From contig NC_033566.1 of the NCBI RefSeq assembly GCF_001680005.1, positions 1,550,001-1,614,000 of the forward strand: a stretch of 64,000 bases of DNA, in the 5' to 3' direction. The stretch comes from Plasmodium coatneyi (lineage: Eukaryota > Apicomplexa > Aconoidasida > Haemosporida > Plasmodiidae). The position numbers and the translations under genes were made by a program. Shown one piece after another: positions 56,362 to 64,000 of the stretch (position 1 is the first letter of the stretch; every line of letters begins with the position of its first letter). Below the pieces are notes generated by a model that worked only from the letters and a program-made list of their open reading frames with translations, was not told the DNA's origin and ran no database searches.

Positions 56362-57328
56362 ACTGTCACATAGGTTTTTTTGGCGTGGGGATCCCTTCTT
56401 CCTTTCTATATTTAAGATGAAGGAAAAAGACACAACAAAAGGGGGGAACTTTTTTTTTTTTTATTTTCCTCCTTTAAAGTTTGAACTGGCATAATAATTT
56501 GCGGAAAAGGGGGAAAAAAAAAAAAAATTCCTGAGAGGTTAACTCGGTAAGCATATCTCCTCGCTGCGACAGATATTTGAATGTCCCTTTCTTTGCTCAA
56601 CCCTCCCCTGTGGAAAATACACTCACGCACGTGTGCACGTTGCAGTTGTAAGGCACGGCTGGGAGAACTTCAGAACGGTGTGTCCATGAACGAGAAAAGC
56701 AGTGAAAAGAAAAGTGGGAAAATTGGTGTGCAGATTTATGTGTAGCTTAATGTGCAATAAACGTTCCGAAAATGTTCCCGCAAATGGGCGCGCAAGTTTT
56801 CGCACCAGGCTGGAGCTGCTGAACGACGCCGCTGCGGTGGACCTCACGTTTGGGCGAGCATACGACGCGGCGTGAGGCAACCAAGAGGAACCCCCATGGA
56901 GAATAAAAAAATAAAAATAAATTAATTAATAAAATAAATAAAAAATAAAAAAAAAAATTATAAAATAAAGTAGCATACTAAGGGAAAGGTTGCCCATGAC
57001 TGAACGCTGCATGCACTGTGTAGAACAGCCCTGAGGTGGAACTCAATTTTACAATTGTTTTTTTTTGTTAAGCTTGCTTTCCTCCATCCCCGAATATATT
57101 TCCTTCAGCTGGCTCATCATCTTTACGCGAAAGGGCCAAGTGGATCGCAGCAGAAAAACGGGACATCACACCCGGCAGTGCACCTTCTACAGAGCTGCAG
57201 TTGATCTGTTGTAGTGGTTAAGCGGCGTGCGTTCTTCAGGTGGGGGAAAACACCTATTCTACATTTCAAGCGTTACTGAGAACGGCTAGTAGGGGAAAAC
57301 CCTATATTCGATAGACAACCGGACAATA
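56362..57328. other. Divergent intergenic region (coiled-coil gene / ENR)
   Basis: About 970 bases between two genes pointing apart. A pure A+T stretch of 68 bases at 56902-56969 (TAAATTAATTAATAAAATAA-like) stands out against the surrounding mixed sequence and could be promoter DNA that excludes nucleosomes. No gene supported. Confidence 0.5.
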
Positions 57329-58534
57329 ATGCACACGAGAAAACTGGTCCATCTGGCGGCCCTGCTGCTGTGCACCGCCGCAGTCAGCGCCATACTGAGG
57401 AATGAAGCAAAGGGTCGTGCACCACCCAAGTGGGCAATCGAAAGAAGAGGGAATGCCAAGGAAATGCACTTCATTCCAAGCAATGTAATAAAGGGGGTAG
57501 CTCATAACAGGAAAATCTCGCAACATTCATCACATGCAGAAAACATATTGAGTGAGAAAAATGGACAAGCAGAAGAGGAAAACAAAAAAGGGGAACCTGG
57601 GGGAGACATCTGTTTCATCGCAGGAGTAGGTGACACCAATGGATACGGGTGGGGAATCGCAAAAGAACTGAGCAAAAAAAACGTAAAAATTATTCTAGGT
57701 GTATGGCCACCAGTGTATAACATTTTCATGAAAAATCTCCAGAATGGAAAATTTGACAATGATATGATAATTGGAGAAGGTAGAAAAATGGATCTTCTAG
57801 ACATCCTTCCCTTCGACGCCGCCTTTGATTCGTTTAACGACATAGACGAGGAAACGAGAAAAAACAAAAGGTATGCCAATTTAGAAAGTTATTCCATCGA
57901 AGAGGTTGCAAACTTGGTTTATAAAAAGTATGGGAAGATTAACATGTTAGTTCATTCATTGGCTAATGGGAGAGAAGTGGAGAGGAGTTTACTAGACACA
58001 AGTCGAGGTGGTTATCTGGATGCACTGAGCAAAAGCTCATATTCTCTCATAGCTTTATGCAAGTATTTCTGCCCAATCATGCACCCCCAATCGAGTGTAA
58101 TTTCCTTAACATACTATGCGAGTCAGAAGGTTGTGCCTGGGTATGGAGGGGGCATGTCAAGTGCAAAGGCAGCGTTAGAATCCGACACGAGAACTTTAGC
58201 CTACCATTTAGGGAGAAAGCACAAAATTAGAATTAACACCATTAGTGCGGGGCCTCTTAAATCAAGGGCTGCAACTGCCATCAAGAAGGCCAGTCCTCAA
58301 TCGGGAGAAAACGAAACGGAAAAAAAAAACTTTGCATTTATAGATTACGCTATTGAGTACTCAGAAAAGTATGCGCCTCTTCAGCAAAAGTTGTATTCCA
58401 CGGACGTCGGGGCTGTTGCCGCCTTTTTACTGTCCAAGGAGAGTAGAGCGGTCACTGGTCAGACCATTTACGTGGACAACGGGCTCAACATCATGTTCGG
58501 CCCCGATGATTTGTTTCAGGGCAGGGGGGAATAG
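57329..58534 (+). CDS. FabI: Enoyl-acyl carrier protein reductase, apicoplast (FabI/ENR)
   Basis: Last reductive step of type II fatty-acid synthesis in the apicoplast, NADH-dependent. Single exon, 401 residues. An N-terminal signal peptide (MHTRKLVHLAALLLCTAAVS) and a basic transit region to about residue 85 give the bipartite apicoplast leader. The Rossmann motif GVGDTNGYGWGIAKEL follows near residue 99. Then come LVHSLANGREVERSLLD and the active-site block YYASQKVVPGYGGGMSSAKA near 265. The catalytic Tyr and Lys have the eight-residue spacing seen in Plasmodium ENR (Y277/K285 in P. falciparum). Next are NTISAGPLKSRAATAI and a low-complexity substrate-loop insert (KKASPQSGENETEKKNFAFI), also typical of Plasmodium. 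ENR is inhibited by triclosan; in rodent malaria type II synthesis matters mainly in the liver stage. The recalled orthologue is PF3D7_0615100. Confidence 0.96.
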   Translation: MHTRKLVHLAALLLCTAAVSAILRNEAKGRAPPKWAIERRGNAKEMHFIPSNVIKGVAHNRKISQHSSHAENILSEKNGQAEEENKKGEPGGDICFIAGVGDTNGYGWGIAKELSKKNVKIILGVWPPVYNIFMKNLQNGKFDNDMIIGEGRKMDLLDILPFDAAFDSFNDIDEETRKNKRYANLESYSIEEVANLVYKKYGKINMLVHSLANGREVERSLLDTSRGGYLDALSKSSYSLIALCKYFCPIMHPQSSVISLTYYASQKVVPGYGGGMSSAKAALESDTRTLAYHLGRKHKIRINTISAGPLKSRAATAIKKASPQSGENETEKKNFAFIDYAIEYSEKYAPLQQKLYSTDVGAVAAFLLSKESRAVTGQTIYVDNGLNIMFGPDDLFQGRGE

Positions 58535-58829
58535 CGGGCAAGTTGGGCTCGTAGGACACGCACACCACTTGTCGCGTCCGCTGGGCAAACTAGTTTTTCA
58601 AGGAAAAAAAAAAAAAAAATACTTTTACACGAAAAAAATTTTTTTAAAAAAAACTTTAATTAAAAGGGGGGGGGGGGGGGAAAATGATTATATATTCACT
58701 GCTCCCTGGGGTGAATTCCCTCAGGTGGTGCGTCCCCTCTTCCGCAGACACAGCTACACGAGGTGGAAGGGATAACCCGAAGCTCCTCGTTCATATGTGT
58801 TGGTAAAGGGGAAGCGACGCCCCATGGAT
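58535..58829. other. Convergent 3' space with G15 run
   Basis: 295 bases between the stops of ENR and the acidic protein gene. It holds an A run (58603-58619), A7T7 at 58632-58645 followed by further A/T, and an unbroken run of about 15 G at 58666-58680. The G run is the only one of this size in the window. Confidence 0.6.
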
Positions 58830-59375
58830 TTAAGACTTATATTTTACAATTTTTTGCAGCTCCTTTTTGTATTTCAAATAATTCGGGTCTTCCTCGGTTT
58901 TAAAAAAGGGGTAAATATTTTTAAAAATAGCATCGGCATTTATAACAATTTCGTCTTCCTCGTCATCCTCCGTGTGGTCTTCTTCTTCTTCCTCCTCTGA
59001 TTCGGGTTTTCCTCCGGAGTATGGCGCAGATTTGCCCTGCATGTGTCCCGCTCCGGTGTGTTCCTCCCCCTTTTTCCGCAACAAATTGGTGAACCATACC
59101 TTCTCAGTTTCTTCTAAGTCGAGGTCGGAGTGGAGATCAACGTCCGAGTCGACACTCACGTCCGCGTGGTGACTGGATTTTTCTTCTCCCCCCTGGGCGT
59201 AGTCACCTCTGACCAGGCCATCCTTTTTTGTCAGTGAATCATCCTTCCCCTTGGCGTAGAATTCGCCTCCATCTGCATCATCCTGGGGGATGTAACGGGG
59301 GACTTTAAAAATGGTCGCGGTGTTTTCCTCGCGCTTGTTCTTGTCGTTCTTCTTCTTTTTCTCCATGCCGCTCAT
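58830..59375 (-). CDS. Small acidic conserved protein, function unknown
   Basis: Single-exon frame of 181 residues from the ATG at 59373-59375. It begins with a Lys-rich stretch (MSGMEKKKKNDKNKREEN) followed by ATIFKVPRYIPQDDADGG. The middle is Ser/Asp-rich (SVDSDVDLHSDLDLEETEKV). A near-continuous Glu/Asp block follows (EEEEEEDHTEDDEEDE). The C-terminus is a short helical module, INADAIFKNIYPFFKTEEDP, then YLKYKKELQKIV. Such basic/acidic proteins with conserved ends are common among nucleolar and ribosome-assembly factors, but I see no decisive motif. The coding sense is supported by well-conserved-looking ends, the ATG context and the position between two recognised genes. Confidence 0.68.
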   Translation of the reverse strand: MSGMEKKKKNDKNKREENTATIFKVPRYIPQDDADGGEFYAKGKDDSLTKKDGLVRGDYAQGGEEKSSHHADVSVDSDVDLHSDLDLEETEKVWFTNLLRKKGEEHTGAGHMQGKSAPYSGGKPESEEEEEEDHTEDDEEDEIVINADAIFKNIYPFFKTEEDPNYLKYKKELQKIVKYKS

Positions 59376-59595
59376 TTAAAAAAAAAAAAAAAAAACAGGC
59401 ACAGACTCACCAACGCGCGTTTTTACAACGCCTCGTTGATTGTTGCGTTACTGTTTTGCTTCTCACTGTTTGGCTGTTCTAATATCTCCTATATGATATT
59501 TCCATTCTGACATATCCCGTCTGATATATCCTATCTTCTATTTTGCCGCTTCCCTGCTGACCCTTCGGAACAGCCAAAACGCGATAGCTCACTGG

Positions 59596-59627
<32 letters not shown>

Positions 59628-60221
59628 GGCGCGCGATGGCTAACGCTTTATTTTTACCCAAGTGAAGGAACGGAAAAAGTTGCAATTTTTTGTGAAAAAA
59701 TTTATCCAACATAAGAGGATATGCATTTAGGGTGATCATTTAAACGGGTGGCGTGCTGCCATCATAACATTGTGTTGCTCGCAAAAGTGGAGGCTAGTTT
59801 TTTTTTTTTTTTTTTAAGCACGGCGATGTTGGGGGCCCTGCTTGGGAGACTTGGCGGACGGAGGGGAGCACGCAAAACGAAACAAAATTGGGACAAAACT
59901 CTGGGGGAGTTACAACGGCATGGCAAAACCAAGCAGTAGCCATGTGGTCACCCCAACCAGCGCAAATAATTTCTACGTTTCCAAGTTACAATTTCTTGGG
60001 ATCCCCAAAGGAACTCAACCTTTTGCTTGGCCCCAATTGGTGAGCATATAATAGCACATAAATAAGGATATACCCCCTCCTAGGGGGAGCTTTACCGAAC
60101 GGAGGATCCAATTAACGGGGCCCACACCATGAACATGATTAATGCAAAGTGCTTTCCCCAGCGCGTGGTCAACCTATGTAACGACGCATTCACCCACCCG
60201 CCCACGGGAGATGCAACAAAA
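59376..60221. other. Intergenic between acidic-protein gene and membrane-protein gene
   Basis: About 850 bases, both flanking genes on the minus strand. It contains an A run at about 59379-59396, another at 59594-59624 and a T run at about 59799-59816. The stretch 59455-59550 has loosely repeated ATATC/TATCC words. No gene supported. Confidence 0.5.
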
Positions 60222-63200
60222 TCAGGAGTCACTTGTTATGGACTTGAACAAATGACTTAAGTTGTTCTGGATGTTATCACACAGACTGCCTTGTCGTCTA
60301 ACTCTTTTGGAAGGAACGTGACGCTTAAAGCGACCCTTGCTTCCCCCTTTGGAAAAAGGATTGTGGTTGGTTTTTCTTTCCCATATATTAGATCTATCGC
60401 GCTTGTAAATGTAGAGAGCTAATTTGTTCTCCTCTGTGTGTAGATCTAAGTAGGATCCATGCTGCTGCTCATTTAGGGATCCATTTGGAAGGATATTTTG
60501 CATGCACTGGTTGCAGCTGTTTCTGCGCGTATGCCTTTCATACGAGTCGATGTCACTTTTATTTATTTCGATTATCTTGTAGAGATTGTTGAGTTTGTTT
60601 TTCCATAAAAGGGTTTTCTTTCGTTCCATTTGGGAGATTCCATTTGGGGGAACTTCCTGGCCGAACAGGTGAGGCGCCTTTGTAGCTGAGGTTGGTTTTT
60701 CCTGGGTATTCCTCTTCACGTGACGGCACTCCATTCTGGGTGTATACTTTTGGGACACAGTTGGGGTGAACATTTCCCCCTGTGCATCCTGTGCACCTTT
60801 CGATTTGCTCGATCTACGTTCGCTCCGCGTGCACGATGCAGTCATCTCCGTCCTGCTCTTCCGCTTGCGTTTCTTCCCCTTGGTGGACCTATTCTTGTTT
60901 ATGGCAATCTGGTGTAAAATGAGCGGAATGGATCCTATGAGGGGACCCAAAATGAGACCCTTCGATCCAAAGGTGCTAATGGACAGGAAAAGCGACAGAG
61001 AGACCAACCATGCATGCGTGTGGGGAATCTCCGTATATATACTCGTGGTGAAGTAAAGGTAAACAAAAAAATTAATTGCAAAAAGTAGTGAGGACACGAT
61101 CTTCCTCTTCTGGATAATCCAAAGGTGGACAACAATCACAAGAATTACGATTTCGGGGGATATGATCGGAATGAGCGATAGGATAATGCACCCTAATGTT
61201 GGCACATAAATTATTGGAAACTCAAAAAAGGAAAAGACTAGCCAAATGTATAGAGTGTAAAAGTACACCCTCTTTAAGGTGCATTTAATGATGGCCTTCA
61301 AATTCATCGTAATGTTATAGAAGAATATGCTCGAGGGATCCACCACTAGTAAAATATCGTTCACATAACTCAGGGCAGATTTTCTCGAAGAAATTAAATA
61401 GTACAAAGCTGTGAAGAAAATAATCCCTTGGATAATCGCATCAAATGTGTACATAAAAAAATTAAAAAAAATGAAGAGGAAAAAAAACATTATTTTTATG
61501 AGCCCATAACTGTTGTTAAATATTAAGTGCTTTGTGAGTTTTCCCACGTCTTCGATTTTTTTTATGGAGGAGAACAGGTTGTTCAGGTAGCCAATGAATT
61601 CCTTGAATTTGAAGTTTTTTTCCTTCTGGTGGTCGTACAGCTCGGTGGCGTTCTGGGTTGGGTTACTCCATCCGTCCGGTTGTGTGTTGTTCTGTTCGCC
61701 TTGTGGATTACTCCACCCGCCGGATTGGGTATTATTCTGTTCACCTTGTGGGTTACTCCCTCCATCCGCTTTGGGGTCACCCTGATTGGTTTCACCCCCC
61801 TTGCAGTATTCCCCCCCCTCGGCGCTGCTCCGCTGATTGGCTTCGGAACTCCCCCCCTGGAATATCCCAAATATGGTCTTAAAAACGTCACTTCCTGCAG
61901 CACCATGGCCTTTACCATCCCCTGCGTAGTAAACCGACGTGGAGCCCCCCTCATCCGTACCACCCCGCGTCCGACTGGAAAATAAAAAAATGTACTGTGA
62001 CAGGGAACGCAGCAATTTTTTGAAGCTGAAGGAGGAAGTGCGAGAATCGTCAACCTCATTTAGACAGGCCTCCACAGAGCACTCTTCCCCAATTTTCGGT
62101 AAATATAATTTTTTGTCCTTTTTCTCTCCCAACAAATGAAGAATGTGCCTCTTAATGCTGGACAAATCTGGTCCTGCCACGAGGAGGGCAAGTCTTCCCA
62201 AAAGTAGCGGCAAACAGCAGGCGTTTATATGTCCCGTGGCGTTCTTTAAAAAGGTGTGTGCATACATATGCTGATATATATCGAATGCTCTTTTTAGGTG
62301 CCCAGAAATGGACGCCAACGTTTTGTTGCTGAGGAAGGGCACTTTGTTCAGGTTAATTAGCTCGTACAAATCTTCTATGTCTCCCTTTCCCGGCTTGTGG
62401 TAGAATTTTCGAAAATTCTTAAAAATGGCGGTCTGCAGGGGGGGTGAAGCGGATATAAAGGATTGTGCGAAGATATATGGCGTCCTGTAAATACGGGCAA
62501 GATGAACGGCTCTCCCCAATCGGTCGACTCACATTACGGAAGTTGGCGGAGAGGTATCCATTTATCGAGTTAATAATGTAGAGAGATTCCCCATAAATAT
62601 TAACAATGAATAAAATAGAAATGGCGGAAAAAATAATTATGGCAAAAATAATGATGAGGACAGTCAAGAGGTCATTCATGTAGTGCCTGTAGAAGTAGAC
62701 GTAATCGAAAGAAAAGTGACGACTCCATTTCGTGTAGTACTTTCTACTCATGGAATAAAAATAGGCAATACATATAGCCTTAACAATTTTATAGAAAAAA
62801 AAAATAAAATAAATAAAAGCCCCAATGGTTAGTAAAAACTCCTTGTATTTGAAAAAAATTTCTCGTAAAATGTAGAACAGGATCAATCTGTGTAGGATGA
62901 GGAAGTATATTTGACTGGCATTCCTGTGTTCATAATTTTCCAAGTGGTTAGTGAAGTTTTCCTTCTTCTCTCCTTTTTCTCCTCCTTTGTATATGGGCTT
63001 AATTATCAGAAAGAACAGGTACACATAAATGTCTAATTCCTTTTTCACGTTTTTTAAAAGTTTATGTAACTTTTTTTTATGCTTATTGGATGCGTTTCCC
63101 TGGGTGATCAAGTCAGTCCTCTTTTTTGTCTTATCAAAATTTTCGGGTTGCCTACACTTTGCATACTTCTTCACGGTGCCTCCCTGTGTGCACGCCTCAA

Positions 63201-63674
63201 CCTGATTGCGTCCACCCCGCGGTTGCCGAGGGTGAAGTTGTTGTAGTGGCTGCTGTGCCTCCCCGGGGGAATCACCCACCCCTTCAGTCACTTCTGTATC
63301 GCTCACTTCGTCACTCTCCCTCTTATGGGAACTGCCCCCCTTTTCCTTCCTTTTCTTCCGCAGAAATCGCTTCCGCAGCACCTCGGACAGCTTCACCTTC
63401 ACATGGTGCAAGGGGATAGAAACAATAAAAGCCCAAAAGAGGGAATAAAAGTAGTACTTCAGTATTATATAGTTGTAGTACACGCACAGTACGAGCAGAA
63501 CGCCTGCGGGGGGGAAGAGGAGGTGGTGATGCGAAGTTGTGCGCGATGATAAGAAGTACACGGTGGTGAGGTGCCATGGACCTCTACACGTAGACGACGC
63601 TCACCTATGAGGTACACGATGAAGTGGACGATGGCTTTCTCCGTCTCGTCCTTGAACAAATTTCCCTTATTCAT
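60222..63674 (-). CDS. Polytopic membrane protein, TMEM245/AI-2E transporter-like
   Basis: Three exons (63674-63605, 63503-62533, 62432-60222) join with matching phases to 1083 residues. The first exon encodes MNKGNLFKDETEKAIVHFIV and reads into hydrophobic segments of exon 2. Membrane helices cluster at about 15-65, 190-345 and, after a long hydrophilic Gly/Asn/Gln region, at 600-830. The last cluster ends FGSKGLILGPLIGSIPLILH. That matches the closing signature of the AI-2E/TMEM245 family, where a Gly-rich G-x-x-G-x-I-x-GP-x-x motif sits in the last helix, preceded by paired short helices. A basic tail of about 250 residues follows (KGKKRKRKSR). Human TMEM245 is about 880 residues. Substrate and organelle are unknown; the bacterial family was named for autoinducer export, but that role should not be transferred. 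The family call rests on the C-terminal motif and topology. Confidence 0.72.
61650..61790 (-). repeat. Imperfect ~48-bp coding repeat
   Basis: About three degenerate copies encode SNPQGEQNNTQxGGW-like units in the hydrophilic loop of the TMEM245-like protein. The period of about 48 bases (16 codons) keeps frame, and copies differ by a few substitutions and end truncations. Confidence 0.8.
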
Positions 63675-64000
63675 TTTCCTGATTCATCCTGTTAGCAGTG
63701 GTGTGGAGGGGAAGTCGCTTGGGGCAACACGGAAAACAGCGATGAAAAGACGAGAAAAAAAAAGGCATCCAGGGGACACACGAACGATCACGAGGCAACC
63801 ACGTTCGACGACGCTTTGCACACATGGGAGGCATTGACGGCGTGTCCACCACGGTTCATCAAGTCTTCATCATATCATCATACTCTGTCGAGCGGTGTGC
63901 AAGCGAAGATAAAGTGGGAAAGGAAACACTATCAAGGAAGGGCTACTTTAAAAAAAAAAAATGAGCGCTTCTCCCCAAGCTGGTTAACATTAAAAGAAAA
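63675..64000. other. Upstream flank of the membrane-protein gene, to window edge
   Basis: About 325 bases upstream of the ATG at 63674, with an A run near 63952-63960. No gene seen; it should hold the promoter or leader of the minus-strand gene. Confidence 0.45.

Overview
The window is nuclear DNA of a malaria parasite (Plasmodium, Apicomplexa). Long A/T homopolymers fill the spaces between genes. Introns are short with GT...AG ends and T-rich acceptors. Proteins carry low-complexity inserts rich in Asn, Lys, Glu or Ser. Several products are hallmark Plasmodium proteins: TRAP-like protein, an apicoplast-type enoyl-ACP reductase, CRK5 kinase and GWT1. By eye the base composition is far less AT-rich than P. 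falciparum, which points to the vivax/cynomolgi/knowlesi group; I cannot name the species.

I find 16 protein genes, none a transposon or virus, and no rRNA, tRNA, CRISPR array or insertion sequence. Left to right: TLP (-, cut by the left edge); a large organelle-leader protein (-); a THOC7-like coiled coil (+); NDC80 (-); a small CCDC174-like protein (-); pyridoxal kinase (-); a giant PP2C phosphatase (+); COG4 (+); an ALY/REF RRM protein (-); listerin (+); CRK5 (-); a DIS3L2-type RNase (+); GWT1 (+); an eight-exon coiled-coil protein (-); FabI/ENR (+); a small acidic protein (-); and a TMEM245/AI-2E-like membrane protein (-). The order of the recognisable genes runs opposite to, but collinear with, what I recall of P. 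falciparum chromosome 6 from about PF3D7_0616500 (TLP) down to PF3D7_0615100 (ENR) and just beyond. I recalled that order and did not look it up. This looks like a conserved syntenic core block, not an accessory region.

The genes are not an operon; each has its own flanks. There are still functional groupings: mRNA packaging and export (THOC7-like, ALY), RNA decay and ribosome rescue (DIS3L2-type nuclease, listerin), mitosis (NDC80, CRK5), secretory pathway and GPI synthesis (COG4, GWT1), and apicoplast or vitamin metabolism (ENR, PDXK, possibly the leader-bearing protein). I rebuilt intron-exon structures by hand from splice consensus and reading-frame continuity, and list exon coordinates for each spliced gene.

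The most notable oddities are in the DIS3L2-type gene. A 27-base A run breaks its reading frame, two very large inserts split its catalytic domain, and two of its introns each carry an 8-bp-period tandem repeat. Also notable are the degenerate metal sites in both TLP A-domains, and the roughly 2200-residue listerin whose start codon is abutted by a tetranucleotide repeat. I found no convincing undescribed multi-gene system.
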